A stretch of DNA of 56,184 nucleotides, taken from positions 1-56,184 of IMG/VR virus record IMGVR_UViG_3300025759_000118; one strand, 5' to 3'. Positions 25,819 through 33,450 of the stretch are shown piece by piece; position 1 is the first letter of the stretch; every line of letters begins with the position of its first letter. The notes below the pieces were generated by a model. It had not been told where the DNA came from. It worked only from the letters and a program-made list of their open reading frames with translations, and made no database searches. A program made the position numbers and the translations under genes. The DNA comes from a virus.

Positions 25819-27633
25819 ATGGAAAAGAAAGAAATTCGCCAGCATATTGATAGCAACCCAAGGACATCAGGTCTGAAGGTAGGTCAATACAAAATCATTT
25901 GCCCTAACTGTTCCAGCCAAAGAAAGAAAAACAAAAAGGACACACCTTTGAGTGTGAACATTAGCATAGATATGATTACCTATTACTGCCATCATTGTAA
26001 TATCAAGGGAGGCATATCAAGAAAAGGAGAAAGAAGTATGGAAATAGTAAGCGACTCAACAACATCAGCGACACTAACAACAAGTGGTAGTTTAAGCATC
26101 ATGAGTTCCAAAGGAGGAAGCATATCTATAGGCACAATAAAAGAAGAGAAGCTATCGGAGTGCGAGCAGAAGATTGGAGAATGGCTGGGCAATAGAAAGA
26201 TTGATTTGGATACCGCCAAAAAGATGGATTGTGTCTGGGAGGAGACAAAACATTTACTGGTAATAGGTTTTCCATACTGGGAAAACGGAAAAGTTTCTGC
26301 TTGTAAATGGCGTACAGCCAATGGCAAGAAAGACTTTTGGTGGACAAATTCTGCTAGCAGATTGTGGGGAAAGGAAGGAGATGAAGGCAAAAGGATTGAG
26401 GGATTGGTTATAACAGAAGGAGAGATGGATGCCTTGTCAATTAAGCAAGCTTTCTTGGATGCAGATATGGATGTCTCTGTTTTCTCTGTGCCAAATGGAA
26501 GTCCTAACAAGATTACTGATGGAAAGGTAGACCCAAGTGAAGATGGTAGGTTCAAGTATGTTTGGAATGATAAAGATTTGTTAGACAAGTACGACAAAAT
26601 AATACTAGCCTCAGATACTGATACTGCTGGAGATTGTTTGGTTCACGAATTGAGCAGAAGGATTGGGAAAGCAAAGTGCTATCGTGTTGATTACAAAGGA
26701 TACAAGGATGCCAATGAATTACTTATCAACACAGATGAGACTACTCTGAGAAAGCAAGTCCTCAATGCAGAGCCTATTGAATTACATGGATTGCACAACA
26801 TGAAGCATTACTCAGATGAGTTCGAGACTTTGTACAAAGATGGTAAGCCATCAGGTATATCGACTGGGATAAAGTCTTTAGATGATTTGTTCACACTTCA
26901 GACTGGTCAGCTTTATGTCGTGACTGGATGGGCTGGTCATGGGAAGTCTGCTTTCCTTGACCAAGTGATAGTCAATGCTGGCAAGCTGTATGGTTGGAAA
27001 ACTTGTTATGCTAGCTTTGAGAAACCGCCTTCGTTCCATAGCGTACAGCTAGCACAGATACTAACTGGCAAGCCTTTCTTTAAAGGACACAATGAAAGAA
27101 TGACAGAGGCAGAAAGAGATAGTGCTTCCGCATGGATAGAAGAACACATACTGTTCCAAGATTATTTGGATGGAGGATTGCCGACAATAGAAGCTGTCTT
27201 AGAAAAAGCACAAGCAAGTATTCTAAGGATGGGATGTAGGATGTTAGTGATAGACCCATTCAACTTTATACATACTGATAAGTCTTATGCTTTAGAAACA
27301 GATATGGTCAGCGATATGTTGAGCAAGGTGCAACTCTTTGCCAAGCAGACTGATTGTTTGGTTTGGTTCGTGGCACATCCGAGCAAGCCATTCAACAAAG
27401 AGAAGGTAGGACACCCAACACCGCTTGATATTGCTAAGTCAATGGCATGGAGTACCAAGCCTGATGTATGCCTCGCAGTCCATAGAGGCAACGAGGCTGT
27501 CGAAATACATTGCACCAAAGCAAGATGGTATTGGAACGCTAAACTTGGCTGTGTTAAGCTTAAATACAATGCAGTAAATGGAAGGTATGCAGAGATTGAA
27601 GAACAAGAAGATGACTTCGACTGGGATTTCTGA
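25819..27633 (+). CDS. Bifunctional primase-helicase (T7 gp4-like)
   Basis: I use the ATG at 25819 after AGGAGAGTGAGA. The 604-residue protein carries a primase zinc finger (CPNC at 28-31 and CHHC at 57-60), then a Ser/Thr-rich linker. A toprim domain follows (VITEGEMDALS near 195, ASDTDTAGD near 262). The C-terminal DnaB-type helicase has Walker A GWAGHGKSA near 370 and Walker B MLVIDPFNF near 474. It unwinds DNA and primes lagging-strand synthesis. No DNA polymerase is encoded nearby, so the phage may use the host replisome. Bases 26245-26273 resemble the dispersed palindrome. Confidence 0.9.
   Translation: MEKKEIRQHIDSNPRTSGLKVGQYKIICPNCSSQRKKNKKDTPLSVNISIDMITYYCHHCNIKGGISRKGERSMEIVSDSTTSATLTTSGSLSIMSSKGGSISIGTIKEEKLSECEQKIGEWLGNRKIDLDTAKKMDCVWEETKHLLVIGFPYWENGKVSACKWRTANGKKDFWWTNSASRLWGKEGDEGKRIEGLVITEGEMDALSIKQAFLDADMDVSVFSVPNGSPNKITDGKVDPSEDGRFKYVWNDKDLLDKYDKIILASDTDTAGDCLVHELSRRIGKAKCYRVDYKGYKDANELLINTDETTLRKQVLNAEPIELHGLHNMKHYSDEFETLYKDGKPSGISTGIKSLDDLFTLQTGQLYVVTGWAGHGKSAFLDQVIVNAGKLYGWKTCYASFEKPPSFHSVQLAQILTGKPFFKGHNERMTEAERDSASAWIEEHILFQDYLDGGLPTIEAVLEKAQASILRMGCRMLVIDPFNFIHTDKSYALETDMVSDMLSKVQLFAKQTDCLVWFVAHPSKPFNKEKVGHPTPLDIAKSMAWSTKPDVCLAVHRGNEAVEIHCTKARWYWNAKLGCVKLKYNAVNGRYAEIEEQEDDFDWDF
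26245..26273. repeat. Possible degenerate palindrome copy inside the primase-helicase gene
   Basis: ACAAAACATTTACTGG followed by TAATAGGTTTTCC resembles the variant copies at 27871 and 29106 (TATTTAC(C/T)AGTAATAGTT) with one inserted G. It lies in a coding frame that does not give Asn-Ile-Thr, so chance is possible. Confidence 0.3.
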
Positions 27634-28135
27634 GGAAGTTCTAATCGTAAATGATGTAGGAAATTCCTATCTACATCTGAGGCACAAGGTAGAAGTCAGA
27701 AGCATTGATAATACTAAGGTTGGTAGAGCCATAGTCTTTGACCAGCATATTATCGACAAGCTTTATACCGAACAACTAATCAACGAGAAGCAACACAATG
27801 TTTGCGACAAATATCTTGGTTTGATTTCTAGGTCAGGAGTTTTCCCACAGAGTTCCGCTGGCGACCTTGATAAAATATTTACTAGTAATAGTTCTCCCAG
27901 CGTCAATACAAAACCACTTGTACTAAGTCAAGTTCAAAACAGATTGGTCGAGGATTGTGGGAGTAAGAAGGAGAAAGAGTTTTGGAAAGTCATGACTGAG
28001 AACCCTGATAGGATTACTCAGTCGCAACTTGATAGTGTGATTGATTGCTCAGATGCAATGCTTAACTTTTGGTATCTTAGTCAGACGAGTCCGATTTCCT
28101 TATTTCAGAAAGCTTTTCTAAACCTGACTGAGTAA
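27611..28135 (+). CDS. Early protein downstream of primase-helicase, unknown
   Basis: The likely start is the ATG at 27611, inside the end of the helicase gene; an ATG at 27578 is also in frame. The 174-residue product has VGNSYLHLRHKVEVRS and a helical C-terminal half (KEKEFWKVMTENPDRITQSQLD). Dispersed palindrome copy 6 lies in frame near residues 87-95. Its 3' end overlaps the convergent 28077-28415 gene by 59 bases. It is probably co-transcribed with the primase-helicase; function is unknown. Confidence 0.5.
   Translation: MTSTGISEEVLIVNDVGNSYLHLRHKVEVRSIDNTKVGRAIVFDQHIIDKLYTEQLINEKQHNVCDKYLGLISRSGVFPQSSAGDLDKIFTSNSSPSVNTKPLVLSQVQNRLVEDCGSKKEKEFWKVMTENPDRITQSQLDSVIDCSDAMLNFWYLSQTSPISLFQKAFLNLTE
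27871..27895. repeat. Dispersed palindrome, copy 6 (variant)
   Basis: TAAAATATTTACTAGTAATA followed by GTTCT keeps the ACTAGT centre and one good half, with an extra T in the left half. It is inside a + strand coding region, encoding Phe-Thr-Ser-Asn. Confidence 0.5.
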
Positions 28136-28415
28136 GTCTGCCCTGACCTTCCCACTCTTCTAAGACTTCACGAGGAACATCGTCTCTGTGTTCATAATAC
28201 TCTTCCTTGTTCATGCCTTGATACTTGTCATCTTCTTCAGCTTGAATAGGTTGTGGTTCTGCAATCGCTGGTTCTGATTTCACAACGCTATCATAAGCTT
28301 CATTGATTAAATGAATTACTTGTCTGTTCAAAGAGCGAAGATTTTTTTGTGCCAACTCTCTTGCCTTCACATAGGTTTCTTCGTCACACCTAATATATAA
28401 ATTTTTCTCAGCCAT
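28077..28415 (-). CDS. Ribbon-helix-helix DNA-binding protein (Arc-like)
   Basis: A 112-residue protein with a GAGGAGGCTAT ribosome-binding site. Residues 4-38 (NLYIRCDEETYVKARELAQ, then LRSLNRQVIHLINEAY) fit a ribbon-helix-helix domain: a short strand for operator contacts, then two helices for dimer formation. The rest is acidic and probably disordered (PAIAEPQPIQAEEDDKYQ), with a last charged helix. Such dimers bind short palindromes, so it is a natural candidate to recognise the dispersed palindromes in this block, but no direct evidence links them. Confidence 0.55.
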   Translation of the reverse strand: MAEKNLYIRCDEETYVKARELAQKNLRSLNRQVIHLINEAYDSVVKSEPAIAEPQPIQAEEDDKYQGMNKEEYYEHRDDVPREVLEEWEGQGRLTQSGLEKLSEIRKSDSSD

Positions 28416-28424
28416 ATAGCCTCC

Positions 28425-28736
28425 TCAATTAATTTGGTTATCGTCATCATGTAAGTACACTATGTCAGGCGAAGGTTCTACTTCTGCTATCGCTACGCTT
28501 TCTTTACCCAACTGATAGAACCTATTATTTTTTAACTGTTCTATAGCAATATCCATCGCCCACTCATCATGTTTCAATAGAGGCTCGTCAAGTAATTTAA
28601 TCGCATGAGCAATCGCATCTAACTCAGAGTCATGTACCCACACCTTATGCACCCATCTCCCAATACTTTTCTGAGAAGATTTAACAAAAGGCTCAGGCAA
28701 ATCTAATTCGTAAGTGTGTCTTACAACTGCATACAT
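28425..28736 (-). CDS. Early protein, unknown
   Basis: A 103-residue protein transcribed with the ribbon-helix-helix gene (nine-base gap). It starts with a beta-rich YAVVRHTYELDLPEPFVKSS, has a helix (SELDAIAHAIKLLDEP), and ends acidic (DIVYLHDDDNQIN). Its ribosome-binding site is weak. Family not recognised. Confidence 0.45.
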   Translation of the reverse strand: MYAVVRHTYELDLPEPFVKSSQKSIGRWVHKVWVHDSELDAIAHAIKLLDEPLLKHDEWAMDIAIEQLKNNRFYQLGKESVAIAEVEPSPDIVYLHDDDNQIN

Positions 28737-28783
28737 AATGCTATTGTAGAGAAATGCTATCAGTAATTCAATTTTAATTTAGA

Positions 28784-28829
28784 GAGGAGGCACTAGAAGA
28801 GAATTATTTTGTTGTACTAGCACCTCCTC
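28784..28829. other. Long inverted repeat
   Basis: GAGGAGGCACTAG at 28784-28796 pairs with CTAGCACCTCCTC at 28817-28829, with two mismatches in 13 and a 20-base loop. It hides a GAGGAGG ribosome-binding-like sequence. No T-run follows on either strand. Confidence 0.5.
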
Positions 28830-28876
28830 ATTGGGAGAATTGGTATGAAAAAAATAAACCAATAACCCATTATATA

Positions 28877-28908
28877 AAAAAAGAGAGAGGCAGTCTATTA
28901 CCTCTCTC
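28877..28908 (-). terminator. Intrinsic terminator, - strand
   Basis: Read on the - strand, GAGAGAGG and CCTCTCTC form a perfect eight-base stem with a ten-base loop, followed by TTTTTT. It would stop leftward transcripts before the 28425-28736 gene. A TATATAAT sequence directly beyond it could be the -10 box of a fresh promoter. Confidence 0.6.
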
Positions 28909-28924
28909 AACTTTTAACTTTCTT

Positions 28925-28949
28925 AGGAGGTGTTGTTAAAACACTTCTT
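28925..28949. other. Hairpin with ribosome-binding-like stem
   Basis: AGGAGGTGTT pairs with AACACTTCTT over ten bases including two G-T pairs, loop of five. Role unknown; part of the structured origin-like zone. Confidence 0.4.
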
Positions 28950-28952
28950 AAT

Positions 28953-28989
28953 AGCGACAATCTCTAAACATAGGAAAAGACTTGTCGCT
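28953..28989. other. Inverted repeat AGCGACAA / TTGTCGCT
   Basis: A perfect eight-base inverted repeat separated by 21 bases. It lies about 50 bases from the DnaA boxes. Confidence 0.4.
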
Positions 28990-29039
28990 GTTCATCTAGT
29001 ATAGCAATCGGCTTGCACCTCGTCAATCTTATTAACAGC

Positions 29040-29060
29040 TTATCCACAGAGTTATTCACA
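29040..29060 (+). promoter_or_regulatory. Two tandem DnaA boxes
   Basis: TTATCCACA at 29040-29048 is the exact consensus DnaA box, and TTATTCACA at 29052-29060 fits TTATNCACA. They are direct repeats twelve bases apart. Together with nearby AT-rich DNA and hairpins they suggest a DnaA-dependent origin or a DnaA-regulated site. Confidence 0.6.
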
Positions 29061-29105
29061 TTCAACTTTTCACAACTAACTTCGCCCAAGGGAACACGAG
29101 ATGTT

Positions 29106-29133
29106 AAAAAAATATTTACCAGTAATAGTTTTC
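29106..29133. repeat. Dispersed palindrome, copy 7 (variant)
   Basis: AAAAATATTTACC followed by AGTAATAGTTTTC. It is intergenic, about 50 bases from the DnaA boxes, and shares the TATTTAC insertion with copies 6 and 10. Confidence 0.6.
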
Positions 29134-29151
29134 GGGAGAGGATTTTTGACC

Positions 29152-29201
29152 AAAAAAAAAGCGGAGACTATGCAGTAAATTAATACCACATAGCCTCCGC
29201 T
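29152..29201 (-). terminator. Strong intrinsic terminator, - strand
   Basis: On the - strand AGCGGAGGCTATG (29201-29189) pairs with CATAGTCTCCGCT (29172-29160), 12 of 13 bases, and is followed by a run of nine T. It sits just past the stop of the 29224-30231 gene and would end the transcript from the MoxR/VWA/ART region. Confidence 0.8.
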
Positions 29202-29223
29202 AGTTTTTACTTCCTTGTTTTTT

Positions 29224-30231
29224 TTATGCTTTAGTTATTCTGAATTGTTCTTCGATACAGAAATCAACAAAGGTTTCGGCTGGAGGTCTGAGAATAATCT
29301 CCTCCTCGTTTCTTGCATTGATATAAGCAAGCACCTCATCTTTCTTGATACGCTTTTCAAAAAGCTTGCACTCTCGAAACCCTTCGTATCTATCTCTAAA
29401 CCATTCAGCTTTTTCTTTGCTTAAAGTCCAAGACATATGCTCGTGTTCTCCACCTCGATAGACTGTGAACTCGTCAGGCAAAGAGTCAAAGGTTTCCCTA
29501 TCCTCTTTATCCATCATTAGCCTTATGTCTTTCGTATCGTGGTCTAATATCAGAGCCATCCAAGGAACAAAATGTTCATAGACATTCTCTGTATCAGTCC
29601 ACAACCAGCGAACAACCTCCCAATATTTCTCTCTTGAGAGATTGCAATGCCTAGTATATTCACTCGGATTGGCATCGTTTTTCTGCTGGTCATGTAAGCA
29701 CCAACGAATAAACTCAGGCACTCGATAAGGTCTTTCTATCATCATGAGATAAGCATCAACATCTTTTTCAAGATAAGCTTTTCTCAGATAGAAAACTTTA
29801 TTCCAGTATCTGAGATTGGTTTCATGAATATGCCAATTTGTAGATGGATACACGATAGAGATTAAGCAAGGATGATGAAGCATGAAATTACCACGCTCTC
29901 CATACTCACGCTTATGGCAATCCCACGAGAGACCATCTTCAAGCAAGTCATCCATTTCCGACTCATCGCCATGAAGGTTTTGCATATGAGCCTTTAACTC
30001 TTCGAGCAAAACATCCTCATCAATGAACCTATCAATCCATTTACCATTGATGTCTACATAATCAAGCATCGAAGTAATGTACTCTCCATCCGAGTCGATA
30101 GTGTTGTATCTATTCTCAACACTAAAACGACCATCCATTTTGTGAACACTTCCATGAGGTAAGGTAGAGAAATGTTCATTGATAACATCCCAATTCAACC
30201 ATGTAGGATTAGCTTTTGAAATAAGACTCAT
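29224..30231 (-). CDS. ADP-ribosyltransferase-like early protein
   Basis: I use the ATG at 30231, four bases after GGAGGT; a GTG at 30237 overlaps that site. The first 250 of 335 residues form a helical, Trp-rich region with no recognised family. The C-terminal 80 residues show the R-S-E order of ADP-ribosyltransferases: Arg259 in TVYRGG, Ser267-Trp-Thr269 in MSWTLSKEKAEWF, and Glu309-311 in NEEEIIL. Such enzymes transfer ADP-ribose from NAD to host proteins, as T4 Alt and ModA do. It is last in its unit, before a strong terminator, and may reprogram the host early in infection. Confidence 0.55.
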   Translation of the reverse strand: MSLISKANPTWLNWDVINEHFSTLPHGSVHKMDGRFSVENRYNTIDSDGEYITSMLDYVDINGKWIDRFIDEDVLLEELKAHMQNLHGDESEMDDLLEDGLSWDCHKREYGERGNFMLHHPCLISIVYPSTNWHIHETNLRYWNKVFYLRKAYLEKDVDAYLMMIERPYRVPEFIRWCLHDQQKNDANPSEYTRHCNLSREKYWEVVRWLWTDTENVYEHFVPWMALILDHDTKDIRLMMDKEDRETFDSLPDEFTVYRGGEHEHMSWTLSKEKAEWFRDRYEGFRECKLFEKRIKKDEVLAYINARNEEEIILRPPAETFVDFCIEEQFRITKA

Positions 30232-30506
30232 GACCACCTCCCATCTTCACTCATTCGTTCCGCAAGGACAGTAATAAAATCTGCTGTCTTTAACTTAGCA
30301 CTCTCAGAGTATCGAGAAGCTTTTGAAAAAGTATCCATCAAATCATAGACAGCATCGAAGCTTATAGTGTCGAGTCTTTTTAATGACTCCGACCAACTCT
30401 CAAGCATCTCTGCATGACTGAGTATTGTCTGAATATCTCTTATGAGTTTCGTCTGCAACTCGTCTCGTTCCTCGATAGTCAATAAGTTTTTAGATATAAC
30501 TGCCAT
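30228..30506 (-). CDS. Small helical early protein, unknown
   Basis: A 92-residue helical protein with a GGAGGTGCGTA site. The pattern of Leu and Ile at heptad-like spacing (ERDELQTKLIRDIQTILSHA) suggests a coiled-coil or bundle. It overlaps the ART-like gene and may be its partner. Family not recognised. Confidence 0.45.
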   Translation of the reverse strand: MAVISKNLLTIEERDELQTKLIRDIQTILSHAEMLESWSESLKRLDTISFDAVYDLMDTFSKASRYSESAKLKTADFITVLAERMSEDGRWS

Positions 30507-30685
30507 TACGCACCTCCAGTTTTTGTGGTGCTTGAGGAAATATTACTCGTAATATTTTCTCCTCCCTGTTCCACAGGATTGTGCAAAACAAGAACACCAC
30601 CATTCTCATACGAAAGATAATAAGGTTTATCTTCCACCACTTGAGTTTTGAAAAGACTCAAAAACTTTTCATATATTTTTTTCAT
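30506..30685 (-). CDS. Small early protein behind hammerhead leader 4
   Basis: The ATG at 30685 follows GAGGTGCAT, itself 27 bases after the hammerhead element. The 59-residue product has an amphipathic start (MKKIYEKFLSLFKTQVV), a beta segment (YYLSYENGGVLVLHN), and a disordered tail. Its codons EENITSNIS-like at the end come from dispersed palindrome copy 8. Unknown function; the strong leader makes it notable. Confidence 0.5.
   Translation of the reverse strand: MKKIYEKFLSLFKTQVVEDKPYYLSYENGGVLVLHNPVEQGGENITSNISSSTTKTGGA
30536..30559. repeat. Dispersed palindrome, copy 8
   Basis: Both halves match the consensus at 11 of 12. It lies in frame near the end of the 30506-30685 gene, encoding Glu-Asn-Ile-Thr-Ser-Asn-Ile. 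Confidence 0.65.
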
Positions 30686-30711
30686 ATGCACCTCGCATTT
30701 GAAAGTTAAAA

Positions 30712-30800
30712 GGAACTGATTTCGGTTCTTTTGAACCAACGCTTACACGCTCTCATATTGAGTCATCAGGGGAAAACACACATTCTCCCTATCAGTTTCC
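30712..30800 (-). ncRNA. Hammerhead-like ribozyme 4 (type III, enlarged stem II)
   Basis: Read on the - strand. Stem III pairs GGAAACUGAU (30800-30791) with AUCAGUUCC (30719-30712 plus A30720), with one bulged A. The cleavage triplet is AUA, with the cut expected between 30790 and 30789. Stem I is GGGAGAA / UUUUCCC around loop UGUGUG. The box CUGAUGA is at 30769-30763 and GAAA at 30723-30720. Between the boxes lie two hairpins (CUCA-AUA-UGAG and GGUUC-AAAA-GAACC) instead of one simple stem II, so activity is less certain. The start codon of the next gene is 27 bases downstream. Confidence 0.6.
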
Positions 30801-30839
30801 TGAATTTGACCTCCATAGAGGCTCTCTCGCTGGCGAAAA

Positions 30840-30882
30840 GAGAGGAGGCTAAGGTTTAGTACCACCCTAAAAACCTCCTCTC
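30840..30882 (-). terminator. Terminator-like hairpin after the VWA gene
   Basis: On the - strand GAGAGGAGG (30882-30874) and CCTCCTCTC (30848-30840) form a nine-base stem with a long loop, followed by TTTTC. It lies between the VWA gene stop and hammerhead leader 4. Termination is probably partial, given the short T-run. Confidence 0.5.
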
Positions 30883-30898
30883 AGAACGCTCATTGAGA

Positions 30899-32446
30899 TT
30901 AACTCATGTAGATAACTTCTCCGAAGCCTGACTCTTCAATCTCATTACCGCCTTCGTTATCGCCATCTTGACCATAGCTAAAGACATGGCAGATTGGAGT
31001 ATCAAGCAAGGCATCGTGGTCTTGCTCGAAGTATCCCTCTCCATCCGAGAAGTGAATAATCAAATCAATATCATCAAGGTCTAGGAACTCTTCGACAGCG
31101 TTGAAAGGTGCATCGAAGTTAGTCCACCCTGACCCAGCAAAATTGATTTCATCCTTATCAGGCATCTCATCTCCTTGGTCAGTATCGTAGACATCGAAGT
31201 ATTCTCCTTTCTCATTTCTGAGAGAGACACCAGCATACCTATTGACCATAAGTTTCTTGACCTGAAACTCTTCGAGGATAGCGAGAGCCTCAGTAATGAA
31301 TGAGTCTCTATCTCCCTCAGTAGAACCTGAAACATCAACAAGCATCACAACATTTTTGATTGATGGTTCTTTGTCCTTACTAGGCATATAAATACCTCGA
31401 GCCATATGTCTGCGATTAGGCATAGACCAAGTGTTATTGTTCGATTGAACCTGAGTGAACATATCTCTAAACATATCCTCCCAAGGAACAACTTGCTCGA
31501 CCAATTCAGACTTACGACCTCCGAGGTAATCAATCCCTGAGCCTTCGCCTGAGTTAATCATGCCTTGAACTTTCTCTGCCATCATTACCTGAGCATCAAG
31601 TTTAGTTATCTGTTCTTGCAACTCATCTTCAGAAAACTGAGAGCCATCTTCATTAGTCATATCAAAGACACCGCCAGCCATCTGAGGCAAATCATTCAAG
31701 TCAATCTTTCCTGACTCATTGGTCTCAGGAGAACGCTCATCGGAGAAACCTCGACCAGTAATATTTTCATCATCACCAGTCTCCGCATCTCCATCTGCAT
31801 CTCCGCCTGAGCCCTGACCTTCGGATTCCTCATCGGATTCCTCATCGCCATCGCCTGAGCCTGAGCCTTGAGTATCCTCTTCAGACTCATCTTGATTGTC
31901 ATCCTGACCCTGACCCTGACTTTCGTTCTCGTCAGAGTCATCGCCCATCTGCTGTTGCATATCATCGATAGCTTCTTGAAGAGCCTCATCATCATCGAAC
32001 AAGATGTCATGAATAGTATCCGCATCCATGATAGAGCCATCTTTGTTTAGGTATCTATGCGAAAGCAATGCACCTTGAGGCAACTGTTTCCCAAGCTTAT
32101 AAACTTCATAGCCATTGATTGCATAATCGGTAGCAATGTTCCAAAGCTTGTGATGTCTATCGCCTCTTCTAAGATGATGACCCCATACAACATGAAGAGC
32201 CTCGTGAATGAGAACACCTTTTATTTCCTCCATCGGTAGACCGAGGACAAAATCAGGATTGTATTTTATGACCTCGCCATTGGTTGCCATGGTGTCAAAA
32301 GAACTATCCTCCTCTAAGGGCAGACTCAAAAGAATTGATGCAAGTCCTGACTCAGAATTCATCAATTTGTTTTTCGCCTTGAGCATTACCTCATTAGCAG
32401 AGAGACCACCATGAAGCGAACTCTTAGATTTATCGTAGCTACTCAT
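30899..32446 (-). CDS. VWA / putative metallopeptidase protein (DUF2201-type, CobT-like)
   Basis: A 515-residue protein with a strong GAGGAGGGCAAGTA site. The N-terminal domain has HEALHVVWGHH (His81, Glu82, His85, His90), a zincin-like motif. A very acidic Asp/Glu/Ser/Gly linker spans about 155-235. The C-terminal von Willebrand A domain has the metal site DVSGST near 370 and later FSDGEG. Proteins with this order pair with MoxR-family ATPases, and the ATPase gene lies two genes upstream. Phage copies are often called CobT, but no cobalt chelatase genes are present, so a chaperone-like or remodelling job is more likely. Palindrome copy 9 is in the linker. Confidence 0.75.
   Translation of the reverse strand: MSSYDKSKSSLHGGLSANEVMLKAKNKLMNSESGLASILLSLPLEEDSSFDTMATNGEVIKYNPDFVLGLPMEEIKGVLIHEALHVVWGHHLRRGDRHHKLWNIATDYAINGYEVYKLGKQLPQGALLSHRYLNKDGSIMDADTIHDILFDDDEALQEAIDDMQQQMGDDSDENESQGQGQDDNQDESEEDTQGSGSGDGDEESDEESEGQGSGGDADGDAETGDDENITGRGFSDERSPETNESGKIDLNDLPQMAGGVFDMTNEDGSQFSEDELQEQITKLDAQVMMAEKVQGMINSGEGSGIDYLGGRKSELVEQVVPWEDMFRDMFTQVQSNNNTWSMPNRRHMARGIYMPSKDKEPSIKNVVMLVDVSGSTEGDRDSFITEALAILEEFQVKKLMVNRYAGVSLRNEKGEYFDVYDTDQGDEMPDKDEINFAGSGWTNFDAPFNAVEEFLDLDDIDLIIHFSDGEGYFEQDHDALLDTPICHVFSYGQDGDNEGGNEIEESGFGEVIYMS
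31745..31768. repeat. Dispersed palindrome, copy 9
   Basis: The right half AGTAATATTTTC is perfect, while the left half is poor (7 of 12). It lies in frame in the acidic linker of the VWA protein, encoding Glu-Asn-Ile-Thr-Gly. Confidence 0.5.
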
Positions 32447-33411
32447 TACTTGCCCTCCTCAAGTCCGACACCTGAAAAGATTTTGCCAAGCGTATTCTGA
32501 TTAAGAATCGACTTAGCCTTCTCCATGTCCTGAGTGACTTTTGCTCTTTTGGTTTTTCCAATATCGCCTTTATCTCTCAGAGAGTCGATGTCATTTACTG
32601 AAGCGAGAGACTCGACACAGACTGCAACAGCCTTATCAATCTCTTCACTTTTGAAGAGAGATTTATTCAGGTCTCTGCAAGTTTCAATTTGGTTTTTAAG
32701 ACCTTGAAACACGCTGTCCTTGAAAAAGGATTTACCTGAGCCATCTTTCTTTAGAGCATTGATGATATTAGATATAGAACCTTCCAAATCCTCCTTCATC
32801 TTCTCCGCCATGGTTTTGAAGTTAGCCTCATAACGAGAAGCAATATTGTTCTCTATCGCTTTCCTTCTCTTAGCATCCGCATGGATTCTTTCGTCATTGC
32901 TCGTATCATAAGAACTGAAAAAGTCAGTCGTTATAGTAAAGGCAAATTTCTTTTCAATCTCATGCCATTCTTTATAGTCATCTTCATTCGCAAGCTTACC
33001 GAGTTTAGCCATGCCTTCTTGGATGAGTCTAAGATAATCAGTCTTAATCTCATTGACCAACTCTGAGAACTTAGCCTCATACTCTTCATAACCATTAAGC
33101 AAAGTATCAAGCTTATCATTGGAGACTATCCTCCACTCAGATGCCATGCCCTCGCCATCTTGCCAAGCGTGAGAAAATTTATAAAGATAATTCTTTCTAA
33201 ATTCATTCTGAATTTTTCGGAACTCTTTATTAATATCTCTACCGAAGATTTTTTTATTAACACCAACGAGAGAAGCGACAGCATTTTTATTGCTGGCTAA
33301 CTCCTCACTCGCAAAGCTATCTTTTTTGATACCACTAATGGCAGACGAATAAAACCTGACCTTCGTGAAAGTATCTTGAAAGATAGTATCTATTTTAGTT
33401 TTCTTTTTCAT
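32446..33411 (-). CDS. Helical protein between MoxR and VWA genes
   Basis: The ATG at 33411 follows GCGGAGGTGCAAT. The 321-residue product is nearly all helix and strongly charged, with no transmembrane segment and few Cys. It lies between the MoxR ATPase and VWA genes, overlapping the latter by one base, so it is probably the third part of that system, perhaps an adaptor or substrate. It is preceded by hammerhead leader 2. Family not recognised. Confidence 0.55.
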   Translation of the reverse strand: MKKKTKIDTIFQDTFTKVRFYSSAISGIKKDSFASEELASNKNAVASLVGVNKKIFGRDINKEFRKIQNEFRKNYLYKFSHAWQDGEGMASEWRIVSNDKLDTLLNGYEEYEAKFSELVNEIKTDYLRLIQEGMAKLGKLANEDDYKEWHEIEKKFAFTITTDFFSSYDTSNDERIHADAKRRKAIENNIASRYEANFKTMAEKMKEDLEGSISNIINALKKDGSGKSFFKDSVFQGLKNQIETCRDLNKSLFKSEEIDKAVAVCVESLASVNDIDSLRDKGDIGKTKRAKVTQDMEKAKSILNQNTLGKIFSGVGLEEGK

Positions 33412-33450
33412 ATTGCACCTCCGCAAAATTAAATTTAAAGAAAGTTAAAA

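Larger units (their letters stand above)
28737..29223. other. Large intergenic region: candidate replication origin and regulatory zone
   Basis: This 487-base gap holds no convincing gene. It contains five hairpins, two DnaA boxes, one dispersed palindrome and two - strand intrinsic terminators, each listed separately. A word CTTTTAACTTTC followed by GGAGGTG at 28909-28932 (+ strand) copies the segment that follows each hammerhead leader, but no start codon follows it. The density of structure is the highest in the window. Confidence 0.5.

Noticed and set aside
25992-26597. A 201-codon frame on the - strand opposite the primase-helicase
   Set aside because: It is the shadow of a gene with clear primase and helicase motifs and encodes a low-complexity Ser/Leu-rich product.
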